45,000 nt of DNA, from NCBI GenBank assembly GCA_030674155.1, contig CM060326.1, forward strand, positions 12,948,904 through 12,993,903, in the 5' to 3' direction. Positions 1 through 12,739 of this stretch are shown piece after piece. This DNA comes from Stramonita haemastoma. Lineage: Eukaryota > Mollusca > Gastropoda > Neogastropoda > Muricidae. The notes below the pieces were generated by a model. That model was not told the DNA's origin, did no database searches, and saw only the letters and a program-made list of their open reading frames with translations. Positions within the stretch are counted from its first letter, which is position 1, and the number at the start of each line of letters is the position of its first letter. A program made the position numbers and the translations under genes.

Positions 1-39
1 CATCCTTGTTGTCGCTATCCCCAACATCTCTGGGCCCTC

Positions 40-400
40 AGGAAAGGAAGGAAGAGGGAGGGAAGAGGAGGAGGAGGAAAGAAGAAGAAAGAAAGAAAGA
101 AAGAGAGAGGAGAAGGAGGAGGAGAGAGGAGGAGAGGAGGAGAGGAGAAGGAGAAGAGAGAAGAAGAAGAAGGAGGAAGAAGAAGGAAGAAGAAGAAGAA
201 GAGAAGAAGGAAGAAGAAGAAGAAAGAAAGAAGAAAGAAGAGAGAGGAGGAGGAAGGAAGAAGAAGAAAGAAGAAGAAGAAGAAGAAAGAAGAAGAAGAA
301 GAAGAGAAGAAGAAGAGAGAAGAAGAAGAGAAGAAGAAGAAGAGGAGGAAGAAAGAAGAAGAAGAAGAAGAAGGAGGAGGAGGAGGAGGAGGAGAAGGAA
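40..400 (+). repeat. Polypurine AG/GGA/GAA tract, about 360 bp
   Basis: The plus strand is almost entirely A and G, with (GAA)n, (GGA)n and (AG)n subtracts. The long open frames across it (Arg/Glu/Lys-rich one way, Leu/Ser-rich the other) come from the simple sequence and are not genes. Such tracts can adopt triplex (H-DNA) forms. Confidence 0.97.
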
Positions 401-482
401 AAACCCAACAAACAAACAGTTGAGAAAACCACGACGTTTACATACACCCAAGTTTGAAAGTGTAGATCGCGCGCGCTGCGCG

Positions 483-571
<89 letters not shown>

Positions 572-572
572 T

Positions 573-613
<41 letters not shown>

Positions 614-850
614 TGTAGTGTAGTGTAGTGTAGTGTAGTGTAGTGTAGTGTAGTGTAGTGTAGTGTAGTGTAGTGTAGTGTAGTGTAGTGTTATTGTGTG
701 TTGTTGTTGTGTTGTGGTGTCTGTATGTGTGTCTGTATGTGTGTGTGTGTAGACAGTGTGTGTGTTGTGTGTGTGTTGTGTGTTGTGTGTGGTGTGTGGT
801 GTGTGTGTGTGTGTGTGTGTTGTTGTGTTGTTGTTGTTGTTGTTGTTGTT
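483..850 (+). repeat. GT-rich composite microsatellite
   Basis: Runs of (TG)n from about 486 to 610, the pentamer block at 611-690, then degenerate GT, GTT and GTC sequence ending in (TTG)n near 850. Confidence 0.97.
611..690 (+). repeat. Perfect (TAGTG)16 pentanucleotide array
   Basis: Eighty bases made of sixteen uninterrupted TAGTG units, directly abutting (TG)n on the 5' side. It probably arose from one TA substitution in the GT tract followed by slippage. Confidence 0.98.
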
Positions 851-2297
851 TTATTGTATTTTATTGTTCACTACAACCACTTTCATTCAGTAACAGCAGA
901 TTTCTAGCTGGTGTTCAGTTAATTAAGACAACCCTGAAGAAGATACGTGGCAACTAGAATGGTAAGAGAACGAGACTTCACATACTGAAATGTCACAAAT
1001 GGTGAACCCCGAGTTGTAGGCTAGCGCAGCCGAGAAACAAAACAAAACAAAACAAAACAAAAATCCACTTTTCAACCTCTAAGGTTTCCACCGACAGAAA
1101 TTTCAACCAATCAGACATCACTACCTTTCCACCAATCACCTCACAGCACATCGAGGTTTTTTGTTTGCTTGTTTGTTTTGTTTTGTTTGGGGGGTTTGGT
1201 GTGTTTTGTTGTTGTTTGGTTGTTTGGGTTTGTTTTTGTTTTTTACATCGAGTAGAATCTGACTTTTAACACATAAAAAGCAGATTTATGGCAGATCTAG
1301 TTTTAAACCCTCTCTGACTTTTGATGTTTTCATCTTTTGTGGTGGCAGTGATCTATGCTTAATTATACGGAATAACTGTCAGCCATGCTGTCCATTAGCC
1401 GACGTATGCCGTCACGTATTCCTTGCCCGGAATGCGTTTTCAAGATTGCCTTTTAAAGAGAAGTGACTTTTTTTTCTATTTTATTTCATTTTGATTTTTT
1501 TTTTTTTTTTTTTTTTTTACATAGAAGTGTCTTAAAACTGTCTGAGAAATCCTGAACGTCAGCACGTATAGCCCTTACATGTTCTACCTTGATCTGTGAT
1601 ACACATTAAGTGTGAATGTCAGAGTCAGGAGAAAAATTAAAAGATTAAGACGTGAAAAATGGCCTACAGCGATGGTAAAAGACTAAAAATGGATGGTTTA
1701 GAAGTGTATAGTACCACCACCTGCCATTGGTTTTGAAATAGGGTTTTATTTATTAGATATTTTAAAAGCAAAGAACAAGTAGAACTTTAAAAGAGATTTT
1801 TTAAATAATTTTTTAAATGGTTAAAAAAAAAAAATAAAATAACAAAAAAACTATTTTTTCTAAAACTAAAATAAAAAAATAAAAAAAATAAAAAAAAAAT
1901 AAAGAAACAGGACCAGCATATCGAGAAAAAGCTTTAAAGGTTTATGTCGCACTCAAATACATCAACATTGACCTGCCCTTTCAGGGACTGGACACTCAAA
2001 ACAAAAAAAAAACCCAAGAGAATACAAAGAGGTCATGCCACGACATGAATATTTTCCACAAGCTATGTGGTACATGTAACCCATCCAGACTATATGTAGC
2101 CTGATCTTGGCGTCGATAAGATTTTTTATCGTAATAATGACCCCGCTTCTTAGATATCAATAATACCCTTTAGTTATTGTTTCAGGTCGGGTTACAAAGT
2201 CTTGACTGATCTGATTCTCAGGAAAGGAGAGGAAAAATAAGCCCAGATAGATATATTCCTTTGAGAATAACAGAGGAATGTAAAAAATGCTCAAGAT
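851..2297. other. Intergenic, no gene recognised
   Basis: AT-rich sequence with GTTT/AAAC-rich stretches (1035-1060, 1155-1245), poly-T at 1496-1518 and an A/T homopolymer patch at 1800-1910. No splice-flanked coding stretch or RNA gene was recognised. Confidence 0.6.
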
Positions 2298-2591
2298 GGG
2301 GGCGGGATAGCTAGGTGGTCAGAGCGTTCGCTTTCCCCAGTCAAGTCAAGCAGCATCGAGCGTGGTGACCAGTTGGAAGGGTGACCATTTACTCGCCTTG
2401 GCTTCAGACACAGTCCCCCAGTTCACCCAGTTGTAAATGGGTACCTGCCCTCTTGAGGGTCAGGGAAGGTAAAGCAGCGAGGGAGAGGAGATGGGCGCCG
2501 CTCTCAACATGCTGGCCCCTTAGAGAAGCGGAGGTCTCTGATGCCTCGCTCCTCTACGACCGCTGGGTTATGGGACACCTTTACCTTTTTT
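2298..2591 (+). mobile_element. tRNA-derived SINE, family A, copy 1
   Basis: The tRNA-like head has a box A-like GGATAGCTAGGTGGTCAGAG. A shared body follows, including AAATGGGTACCTGCCCTCT, GTAAAGCAGCGAGGGAGAGG and TATGGGACACCTTTACC, ending in T. The same body occurs at 27331-27614 and 34652-34820. Short open frames across it encode the same peptide (GKAARERRW) in copies 1 and 3, which reflects the repeat and not a gene. Confidence 0.85.
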
Positions 2592-2904
2592 ATGTTCTGA
2601 GAGAACACAGGTACACTTTTGACGTGCATCTTTTCTTGCTTTACATCATTCTGTACATGTTGTCTAAAACCGGCATCAGAAGGCGTGGGGAAAACCGGTG
2701 ATTCTTGTTTCAGAGCAGGGAAAGGGGAAAAGGAGACTTGATCATACAGGTAGTGTTTAATCAATGGCACCAATGCAAAACAAGGACACCCCCCCCCTCT
2801 TCCCCCTTTTTTTCGTTCCTCGGCTGGAGCTCCGTGGTTCAGCAATTGTGAGATTTTAGGTACACGACCGTTTTTGCCCACCATGAAGGTAGACGTAATC
2901 CGAC

Positions 2905-3185
2905 TTCGGGGATGCATGCTGGGTATGTTCGTGTCTCCGTCACTCACAGAACGCTGACATGAATTACAGGATCGTTAACGTGCATATAATTAATATTGAT
3001 CGTCTGCAAGTGTATATTATACGAAAGGAATTAAGGCACTGGCAGTTCTACCCTTGACGTTGGCCTCGGAGATCGTAAAACTCCCCACCTTTAATAATTC
3101 ACAAGACGCCGTCGAGATTTGAAGCACGACTTTATGAACCCATGGAATTGAAGTCAAACCACTCGGCTATAGGCCTAGCGTCCGT
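2905..3185 (-). mobile_element. tRNA-derived SINE, family B, minus-strand copy
   Basis: Reading the minus strand, the head (CCGAGTGGTTTGAC region near 3150-3170) leads to a body ending in CAGCATGCATCCCCG. On the plus strand the diagnostic blocks are GCATGCTGGGTATGTTCGTG, ACGCTGACATGAATTACAGG and CCACTCGGCTATAGGCC. The block ACGCTGACATGAATT is shared with the reverse complement of the copy at 31801-32260. I recall this repeat as common in caenogastropod sequences; that is memory, not a search. Confidence 0.78.
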
Positions 3186-3189
3186 CGAA

Positions 3190-4150
3190 TATTCCTATAA
3201 AACCTAGGGGTGTCTCAAAAAACAAGCCTTCCTCTCAGTCAATGGTCTGCAGTAGTAAATAAATATAATCTGTTCAGGGCAAACCTTTCTAACTAGAGTA
3301 TCAGGCTAGGACTTCGATTTGTCGAGGTGAATTTATGGTAGATCACATTTCAAGCCGTTATAGGATTTTTATGTCTTTCTGTCTTCGTGGTTGTGATTTG
3401 ATTCTAACCCCAGTTGATGCTTGCAATAGGGCTTTCTCGGATGACATTTGATCCAAAATGTTCTTAGCTCTACTACAGGAATTCAGTACAGAAAGACATG
3501 AAATAATAGCCTACACTACGTCACTGCTTTGACCTGATTACTTTGACGTAGGTTAAAAGTTCCATGGGGAATATAGGCCTAGTGCAAGTGCTTGTACACT
3601 TCTGGTAGATACGTGTTTGTGTTGGTCTACTCGATTGAGCCCTGTCTTAATTAAAGGACAGATTAAGGAAAAGTTGGAGAAAGCCAGAAAAGATATAACT
3701 GAAATTTTGTTTTCCATTAATTCAGTGACAGGATTAAATTGTTTATTCAGCAAAGATTTAGAGAGATTCGATTAAGTCTTCAAATACTTTTTTTTTTTTT
3801 TTTTTTTTTGCATTGGAAACAAAATCTGGTTGGAACTGATAGCAGATGTATAAATGATGTATTTTGTAATTACAAAAGTTCTATCTTACAGTGATTCTGG
3901 ACTGACTTGGGCACATCCTTTGTTGTGACAGCAAATTTAGTCAAGCCATATTGCCGAGATTCATTTCCACATTTTGACTTTCATTGCGGGACAACGAGTT
4001 TTGTAGCCTAGGAGCAGATGCATCAGTGATCCAGTTTTCTCATATATCAGGGACTTTAACACGGTTTAATCTCTTCCCCTTGCTCTTACAAAGTTCCAGA
4101 CCATTCTAACAAAATACGGAACGGGTAAATGTCAGTTGACCAGAAGCATA
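3190..4150. other. Intergenic, no gene recognised
   Basis: Unique-looking AT-rich sequence with a poly-T at 3788-3809. Nothing with splice-site context or protein similarity was seen. Confidence 0.55.
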
Positions 4151-4334
<184 letters not shown>

Positions 4335-4339
4335 AAAGG

Positions 4340-5040
4340 CTGCTAAAGTGTAGTTTAAAATTGCACAGTAATTTCTAGGTATGAAAGAGGCATAGGCCTA
4401 CAGGGATATAAATAGCCTACTATGTTCTACGCTTGTTTCGTGTAATAAGTTGTGTAAAAATGGGGATCGGGACAGTTATAATACAGTGAACATGGTTTGA
4501 TACAACGGCTTAAAGCAAAGCCAGTGTTTCAAACAAGCCTATGATTATGTATTTATTTATCTATTTATCTATGCAGCAGTAAATGATGAACACGGAGTTG
4601 ATAAACCTCTTGAGAAACCTACCGGGTAGGTGCTTTGTGTGTGTAAAGCCGGGCAAGTTTATAGTCGATCTGGTTTCAAGCTTTTTTTGCCAGACTTTTT
4701 AATGTCTCTATCCTTCTTAACCGCAACACTTGGAATGGAGCTATGTTCTGTGGCCAGTAGGCTATCTGTGCGCTTGTTAGGCTAGCCGACACTTGATTCC
4801 CTACATTCCGCCAGTGCCACTGCCAGGAAATAGTTTCATGTAGCGAGAAGAGCAGATGTGCCAGGGCGTAGGGTGACCGATAAATCAAGCTGAGACATGG
4901 ACCTAGATCTAAACCCTTTTGTGTTTTGTTGTGTGTGTGTCTGTGTGTGTCTGTGTGTGTGTGTGTTTACTATTTCTATTTCTGTGAAATTTTGTCTAGT
5001 AAACATATTTTGTTCATTTCAAATTATAGACTCTATATAT
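4340..5040. other. Intergenic, no gene recognised
   Basis: Contains a short TTTA/TCTA stretch near 4550-4575 and a degenerate GT tract at 4928-4970. No gene or RNA seen. Confidence 0.5.
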
Positions 5041-5049
5041 GTTCAGTTG

Positions 5050-5207
5050 ATTTTGTTTACTGAAATCCTCCATGCCCAAGAGGGGTAAAAGGCGAATTAA
5101 ATTTTGAAATCTGTGTGTGTGTGTGGTGTGTGTGTGTTTACTGTTTTTGTTTACTGAAATCCTCCATGCCCCAAGAGGGGTAAAAAGGAGAATTAAATTT
5201 GGAAATC
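5050..5207 (+). repeat. Tandem duplication, period about 95 bp, with GT spacer
   Basis: Two copies of a block containing TTTACTGAAATCCTCCATGC, AAGAGGGGTAAAA and GAATTAAATTT (about 5056-5108 and 5150-5206). A GT microsatellite follows each. Confidence 0.9.
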
Positions 5208-5572
5208 GTGTGTGTGTGTGCGTGCGTGCGTGCGTGTGTGGTTTTGATTTGTTTTGTTTGTTGCTGTTTTTTTTGTGTTTTTTTTACTTGCACATACAAC
5301 ACCCCAGCTTTTTAGACTTCTCCAATTTACCAGATGTGGGAAGGAGGCGAGTGGGAGAGAGAGAGAGACACTAACTTAAAGGATTAGCCGGTGTGAAAGT
5401 TGAGATAGCTGGAAACGCCTATACAAGAACTGCAGCTGGCTGGTGTAGGATTACGAAATGACGGTTAGAACTCCAACACACGGTGATGATCTGCTTGATT
5501 TCATGCATGTACGTGTAGGCCCACCCCTACACAGCAATAACAAAACAGAACAAGTAAAACCACATACAAGCG

Positions 5573-5985
<413 letters not shown>

Positions 5986-6152
5986 AAGTAAGTCACCTAA
6001 TCTTGGGCGCAGACAACTATTATCGCTATAAAAGTGCGCAGTTACTGGAGTTAGGCTTTAGATATCAGTGGCAAGACATTAAAACATGATGCGTCTTCAG
6101 AATTGGTGAGACAGAAAATAACCAAGAATGAAAACAACAACAACAAAAGCAC

Positions 6153-6158
<6 letters not shown>

Positions 6159-6199
<41 letters not shown>

Positions 6200-6388
6200 G
6201 AGAGGAGAGAGAGAGGAGAGAGAGAGAGGACTCACACACACACACACACACACAGAGGGAGAGGGAGGGATAGAGAGAGAGGGAGGGATAGAGAGACACA
6301 GAGAGAGGGAGGGAGAGAGAGAGGTGGAGGGAGGGAGAGAGAGAGAGGGGGAGGGAGAGAGGGAGAGAGAGAGAGAGAGAGAGAGGCA
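6159..6388 (+). repeat. GA-rich microsatellite with CA insert
   Basis: (GA)n with AGG interruptions, (CA)n at 6232-6254, then GGGA/GAGA-rich sequence. Confidence 0.97.
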
Positions 6389-6597
6389 CAGGTGCATAAG
6401 CTGTAAGATTTTTGTGTACTTCCCACCCTAATTCTCATTACACCCATTCCGTGCACTGCAAACATAAATTTGTGTAATGAGTGCAGACACGAAGACGGCT
6501 GGCAAATTTGGACCTATTTGTACGAGTCAGCTGAAATTGTTTTGGACAGGAATTTTCAGTTTTGGCTATAGATAGATATACACATATGGGGCGACAG

Positions 6598-6602
<5 letters not shown>

Positions 6603-6657
<55 letters not shown>

Positions 6658-6745
6658 ACACACACGCACGTACGCATGCACGCACGCGCGCGCGCACACA
6701 CACACACTTAGAGGCACGCACGCACGCAAGCACGCACGCACACAC
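6603..6745 (+). repeat. CA / GCAC microsatellite
   Basis: (CA)n at 6603-6655 followed by CACG/GCGC-interrupted copies to about 6745. Confidence 0.97.
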
Positions 6746-6749
6746 ATAC

Positions 6750-7520
6750 ACACATAAACAAAAAATAATCATGACAAACGTATACATTTTGGACTAGTCT
6801 TGTGTAAAGGGGCATACTATACACCACACTTCAAAGCAATTAATCTGACTTGACTGATATGACTAAGACTTGACTTCTTTCATAAAAACTTCTCGTGAAG
6901 TTGTTTGTCATCGCGCTGAACTTCTTAGGCTTAGCAATGTGTCTTGGGCATGTCATAACCCGGTGGAGCCCATCCCTCCCTCCCCATGTTCGAAATTTTA
7001 CGACGCTTCTCGCTATGTCCGTGTTGTATAGGTCTTGTACATTGGAATAGATTACCCAACCAGGACACTAAGTGTATTACAGATTATGTTCTAGGTATTA
7101 ATGGTCAGCGTATCACATCATTCTATTTTGGGGCATTCCAGACATGGCAAAACTTGTGGTTGGCCATTCCTATTTCTGATTTGCTGAAACTTTCAAGTCA
7201 AGTCAAAGTCAAAAACACTTTAATCACCCCTGAAGAGCATTTACAATACTGACAGGCATGTTGATACGAATTATATCTTTCAGTATCTTGTCTACACGGA
7301 TTCTTGGATTGTTCAGTTATTTGTCTATCCACAACATGATTCTCTTTTAAAAAGAGCACACACACTGGGTCTTACACACTAGGATTATGTGTTACAAACG
7401 CCAACGAACAGAAATTAAATTTACACACACACACACCGATGAGGAGGAAGTAGAATGACTATCATTATTACAGTGACAGCAGTTTTTATGGTGTCCTGTG
7501 AAGAAAATGGCAAACATAGC
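6750..7520. other. Intergenic, no gene recognised; possible retroelement tail
   Basis: At 7192-7225 a (AAGTC)-type stretch with AAAAACACTTTAATC resembles, on the minus strand, the short-repeat 3' tail of a non-LTR element. The rest shows nothing recognisable. Confidence 0.35.
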
Positions 7521-7523
7521 GCT

Positions 7524-7526
<3 letters not shown>

Positions 7527-7588
<62 letters not shown>
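7527..7588 (+). repeat. (CT)n microsatellite
   Basis: Sixty bases of near-perfect CT repeat. Confidence 0.97.
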
Positions 7589-7589
<1 letters not shown>

Positions 7590-7590
<1 letters not shown>

Positions 7591-8183
7591 ACTTCAGCAT
7601 AACTGATTCAAAAACCAATGGCCCATCTGACTTTGCAATTGTCATATATATTTATATCCTTTTAAGAGATAACCGCTTCAGTAGGGGGTCGACCATTGTG
7701 GTATCAAGTTTCTAACATTTTGTCAACTGTATACAATAAATTCTTGTCAGTCATTGGCATCACAGAGTCAGCAGCTTACGAAAGTACCATTTCTGTACAC
7801 CCCACAGCAGTAAATCGTTCTGCCGTAGAGGTGACGAGCAGTTCGAAAATGTCAGCTATCTTCAGGTACCACCCTCCATTAAGTTTGTTATAAAAAAAAA
7901 TATTAAAAAAAAACCTCAGTGGTTTATGATTCATTGGGCTGTCGTTGTGACTATTTGTATGAGCAATTGACTTCACTTTCCGTCATTTCTATAACAGATC
8001 TTAGGCTGATCCCTACCTCTTGGCCATTGAAAACCAGCGGGGCGGGGTAGTCTGAGTACATAGCATTCAGGCTGTTAGTCTCACCTCACTGGGCATCGCA
8101 GATCACCCAGGAGGACAGACAAGTCTGTGGACAAACAAACGTCAAACGGACATAATACAGCAAATCAAAGATTCCCTTTGACC

Positions 8184-8185
<2 letters not shown>
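7590..8185. other. Intergenic, no gene recognised
   Basis: Unique-looking sequence with no splice-flanked coding stretch. Confidence 0.5.

Positions 8186-8238
<53 letters not shown>
8186..8238 (+). repeat. (CT)n microsatellite
   Basis: About 26 CT units; a poly-T follows at 8288-8307. Confidence 0.97.
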
Positions 8239-8241
<3 letters not shown>

Positions 8242-8671
8242 GCGTTGACATTCAAAAAACCCGGCTGCCGTGCTATTCGTCAAGTCCTTTTTTTTTTTTT
8301 TTTTTTTGCCTTTGCAGTTAGTATAGAGCCACGATTTAGGGTTCGGCATGTGGGACAATTTAACTTTTTTTTCTTCTTTTTTTTGCACTGGGATGGCCTT
8401 CCCTATTGACCTGCTGTCATGTGGATCCGTTCGGAGTGTTGGTTGTTTGCTTATTTGTTGGTGTTGTTTTTTTTTAATTTGTTGTTTAGACTGAATGGCG
8501 TAGGTTCCAACATGTACACTTGTGTGTCTGTCAAATGTGTGGGGGCTATACTACTGGTTAGTGAGATCAGGAGACTTAGTCTACGTCGTAGGTTTGGTCT
8601 TAGAGACATTTTCTTCTCTTTCTTCCATTTTATTCTGTGTGTTTATCGGTTTGTTTCCTTCCTCCCCCTCC

Positions 8672-8676
<5 letters not shown>

Positions 8677-8767
<91 letters not shown>

Positions 8768-8846
8768 GGGCTAAAAAGCTTAAATCACAATAAACTATTG
8801 TCATTGTCTCTCTCTCTGTGTCTGTCTGTCTCTCCTTCCCTCTCTT

Positions 8847-8903
<57 letters not shown>
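8677..8903 (+). repeat. (CT)n then (GT)n microsatellites
   Basis: CT at 8677-8767, degenerate CTGT at 8807-8850, GT at 8851-8903, separated by short unique sequence. Confidence 0.97.
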
Positions 8904-8905
<2 letters not shown>

Positions 8906-9077
8906 AGAAAGAGATAGAGGAGGGGGAAGGAGAGAAGAGAAAGAGTGAATCAGATCCCAGCAACCACCCAAAGAGGGATGACTAAAGGATAAAGTTGTTG
9001 TTGGCTTTGGAAAGTGTGGATGAAAAAGGAACAACATCGATGCAGATCTGTATATTATAGAGAAACAGGTGCATGTT

Positions 9078-9078
<1 letters not shown>

Positions 9079-9156
<78 letters not shown>
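9079..9156 (+). repeat. (TA)n microsatellite
   Basis: Two TA blocks separated by AATATATAAT near 9115-9126. Confidence 0.98.
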
Positions 9157-9159
<3 letters not shown>

Positions 9160-9266
9160 CTAGCTTCACTCAAAACAAGTCTGTATATATATCATCAAGC
9201 TTATTCCTACTTCATGCCCCCCATAGCCTCTTCCAACACATTATTACCTTGCACCCTCTAAAAGTA

Positions 9267-9530
9267 CTACAAATTGCCCACCCAGTCTTTACTTTAGAAG
9301 GACTGGGGACAGAAGATGGGGAAATTGTGCAAAGTGCTACAAATTACCCACCCAGTCTATACTATCAAAGGACCCGACAGAAGATGGGGAAATTGTGCAA
9401 AGTGCTACAAATTACCCACACAGCCTGAACTATAGGACTGGGGACAGAAGATGGGGAAACTGTGCAAAGTGCTACAAATTACCCACCCAGTCTATACTAT
9501 AGAAGGACTAGGGGACAGAAGACGGGGATG
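9267..9530 (+). repeat. About 70-bp tandem repeat, nearly four units
   Basis: Units begin CTACAAATT at about 9267, 9337, 9405 and 9472 (periods 70, 68, 67). Each carries CCCACCCAGTCT, ACAGAAGATGGGGAAA and TGTGCAAAGTG. A single inverted unit lies at 9958-10032. Confidence 0.95.
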
Positions 9531-9599
9531 GAGACACAACTGACAGGACATGAATCAGCAGCTATGTCAAGAATGATGTCGCCTAACAGTGAACAGGTG

Positions 9600-9775
9600 A
9601 AGCCATGGCTAAACTCTGTGTGTTCCTCCCCCCCCACCAAGGTAAACATGTGTTTGCTCCCCCCCCCCACCCTCCCCCCACCCCACCAAGTTAAACATGT
9701 GTTTGCTAAACGCCTTCACCCCCTCCCTTCAGTTATTCAAGTGTCCTGACCCCCTCCTCCCCCCCCCCCCTTCCT
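9600..9775 (+). repeat. C-rich direct duplication and C homopolymers
   Basis: The block CCACCAAGGTAAACATGTGTTTGC near 9637 recurs with one change near 9684. Each is flanked by C runs, with further C runs to 9770. Confidence 0.85.
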
Positions 9776-9888
9776 ATTCTTTCTTTCCCTCCATTTGTTT
9801 ATGTAGCCTACTGTACTAGGCCTACATCCCTGAATGTGATTGTTGTATTGGGAGTGGATGAGAGTGTGTTAAATGATTCTAACTTTTG

Positions 9889-9897
9889 TTTTAACAT

Positions 9898-9928
<31 letters not shown>

Positions 9929-9934
9929 GGGGGG
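9889..9934 (+). repeat. (GT)n followed by G homopolymer
   Basis: A short GT tract runs into about 22 consecutive G. Confidence 0.97.
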
Positions 9935-9957
9935 TGCGTGCTTTTGATGTCATTGAT

Positions 9958-10032
9958 CTTTCCCCATCTTCTGTCCCCCCCAGTCCTTCTATAGACTGTG
10001 TGGGTAATTTGTAGGCTAGCACTCTGCACAAT
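9958..10032 (-). repeat. Inverted copy of the 70-bp repeat unit
   Basis: Plus-strand blocks TTTCCCCATCTTCTGTCCCC, CAGTCCTTCTATAG and GGGTAATTTGTAG are the reverse complement of the 9267-9530 unit. The two sides form an inverted repeat with a loop of about 430 bp. Confidence 0.9.
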
Positions 10033-10034
10033 AA

Positions 10035-11965
10035 ATTTCAGGCTGACTGTTTCCTTCCCTGAAGAGTTCGGTAGTTCAGCCATTGGCGCAATTCCTGGTC
10101 AAGGCCGTGAAGGGGAATAATCAACGTTGTTGTGTTTTAGTTACTTTCATTTTCATTTGTTTTTATTTCTCGTTAGCATGTGCGAGATTTGGCATCTTTT
10201 GGTGATTACCCAGCATGCAGTTGGATTTGGTTAGATAAAAAATAGGGACTGAAACCACTGAGCAAGAAACACAATAAAACGATATAGACTTTCAACTCCA
10301 AGCGCCCTTGCCTAGTTTTATTGTAGGAACCCCCTTTTGTCTTGGCTGCTTAGACACAACAAACGTCTCCATGGCTCCTCCTCCCTCCCCTCACACACTG
10401 CTCATTAGCCTAACTGGTGGTGCGTTGGTTCCCTGCTATAAATGATTGTCTGCCTCCAGCGTCTGGGCTTCATCACAGTTCTTGATTAAACCAGTGATGC
10501 TGGGGGCAACAACAAAGTGAGAGGCTGTATGATCAGTGGCTTTCTTTCCCACTCACTGAATTCCACTTTACTTACAGCTTAGTCTTTAGTGATCGACTGT
10601 GACACTCGACTCTGACTAGGAGGCTTGATTTGCACAGTCCTTATGTGCTGCAACCCTGGGGGATGGGATAGCTGGCCTTTGGAGAACATCTCCAACGCTG
10701 ACTATCCTTATGGGCCGAAAGAGTGGGGATGTACTGTGGGCAAGGCATCTCCACTATTATCCAATTTCAGCTCAGTTTCCGGAACAGCAGCTGCCTCCTC
10801 TGCTGTTTTGGAGGTAATCGTTGAACACGATGAACAATCATACATATACATGTGTGTATAAATGATTGTGTATTATGCGGTAGACAGGACAAGGGGTGGG
10901 TGACTCCTGCTGGCTATAAGCTGGTCCTCAAAAGCTCTGGGTTTTTATCCACCAGAGGCAGGTCGAGCTACTGGTCTTGCCCTCATATAGGAGACCCCTA
11001 AGGCGAGGTGTTAGTCTAATGGTGAGAAAACTGGCTGGTGATGGTGGTTCGTTGACACAGTCCCTATATCAGACAGCATCTCTGGGTTAATGACATAAGC
11101 ATCAAACAAATGGGTGTTTGATTGGTTTGGGACTTACGTCGTTGTTTTCATCCTGACAGGGCGTGTGTTTGTGTGTTTGTTCGCGTCCACGTGCGTGTTT
11201 GTGTGTGCAGGCATTTGTGTAGGCATGGTTAAAAGTTTGTAAACATGGACTGGCTTTCCAATTCATCGGACAGCAGCCAAAAGCAAAAACGCATTACCTG
11301 AACTCCCCAAAACAAACAAGCAAGCAAGCAAAGGGCTGAACAAACAAAAGCCCAAGCCAAAAAAAAAAAAAAAAGTAAACAAAGAAGCCATGAAACAAGC
11401 AAGAGTGAACTAACAAACAACAAACATTAAAATATCCATTGGGCAAAACAAGCAACAGTTAATCCTGAACTATCAATTTTGAGCAAATAAACACCAGCAA
11501 ACCGGAGAATATTATCTTCTTTAAGCAATAAACCCTGGAAAACATGTTTTGATCAAACAAGCCCCAGAATATCTACAAACCCTAAAATATGTCTATTGTG
11601 AGCAAACAAACAACAAAAAAACCAGACAATCGATTTTGAACAAACAAATAATTTTTCAGCAAACTTCAAATCACATTCTTCAGCTATTTTATATACTCAT
11701 GGCAGCAGGCATACTGGATATGCTGTAGGCTATCATCTATACCACTGGCTGTTACAAGCCTACTGGTCAACGACAGGGGGTGGGGTTGCAACTTGTGCAC
11801 AAGATGTCATGCCACCATTCAAGGATCTGCTTAGGCATAGAGTCGAATGTTGGTTTTAATGAAAAAAATAACACGTGACACAGAGCAAAAAGTTGAAACA
11901 TTTGTAGAACACCGTCAAAATTAATACTATGAGTTATATTACAGCAACATTCGTATTTATCCACA
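10035..11965. other. Intergenic, no gene recognised
   Basis: Contains degenerate GTGTTTGT sequence at 11161-11220 and AAACAAGC-rich sequence at 11310-11660. No supported exon, RNA gene or repeat family was recognised. Confidence 0.5.
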
Positions 11966-11973
11966 ACGATGTT

Positions 11974-12010
11974 TCATTATTATTATTATTTATTATTATT
12001 ATTATTATTA

Positions 12011-12057
<47 letters not shown>

Positions 12058-12066
12058 CATCATCGT
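11974..12066 (+). repeat. (ATT)n trinucleotide microsatellite
   Basis: About 28 ATT units with TTTATT interruptions, ending in ATCATCATCGTC. Confidence 0.97.
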
Positions 12067-12067
12067 C

Positions 12068-12735
12068 ATATTGGTATTTCCAGTAGGCGTTTCTCCCAAC
12101 TTGCCTATTCCAGGAATAATTAATTCACCAGTCATTAAAATTAACATAAAAAACGGCTGTAGTGTAAAAACTGTCGCCAGAGTTTAACTCTGGCCTACAT
12201 AAACACAGCACTGAATAATCATGGTCACTTTTGTTTGTTTGTTGTCGGTTTTTTTTTTTGTTTTGTTTTGTTTTTCAAACAGGGATTCTTAATCCAGTGA
12301 AAATTCACGAAGTCATTTATTCATTCTTACGAGACAAATTGTGTACCATAGCAGGTTTGCACGTATCGAGAGAAAGAAAGAAAGAGAGAAAAGATGTGGC
12401 TTCTATCTTATTCAGTACGTCCAAATAAAATAACCTATCCACACAACATCATATTTATGCTTTCTACGCCTATATTATGGGAGCTGGAATGCATTTTTTT
12501 TTTAAATAAAAAGAAAGAATAAATGAATAGATAAATAGGCCTACATGAATTTTTTTTTTTTAAACTTGAATCCTCTATGGTTTGTTTTATAATGAATGTG
12601 TGTGTTCGTTTATTATTATTATTTTTTTATCTATTAACTTGTTTATTTTATTTTTTTTTTTTAATTTCGAGGATAATGGATTAAGGACTCAGTTTGTCAT
12701 CCGTTCCCACAGGCACACAATGGCCCTATTTTTCC
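12068..12735. other. Intergenic, AT-rich, no gene recognised
   Basis: Several poly-T runs (12249, 12494, 12549, 12650) and a GAAA-rich patch at 12370-12392. Confidence 0.5.
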
Positions 12736-12739
12736 CTTG

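Noticed and set aside
6..623. 205-codon Arg/Glu/Lys and Cys/Val open frame, with a Leu/Ser frame opposite
   Set aside because: Translation of purine and GT simple repeats; no codon bias or splice context.
2381..2701. 106-codon frame and the similar one at 34607-34942
   Set aside because: Shared peptide comes from the family A SINE, not from a duplicated gene.
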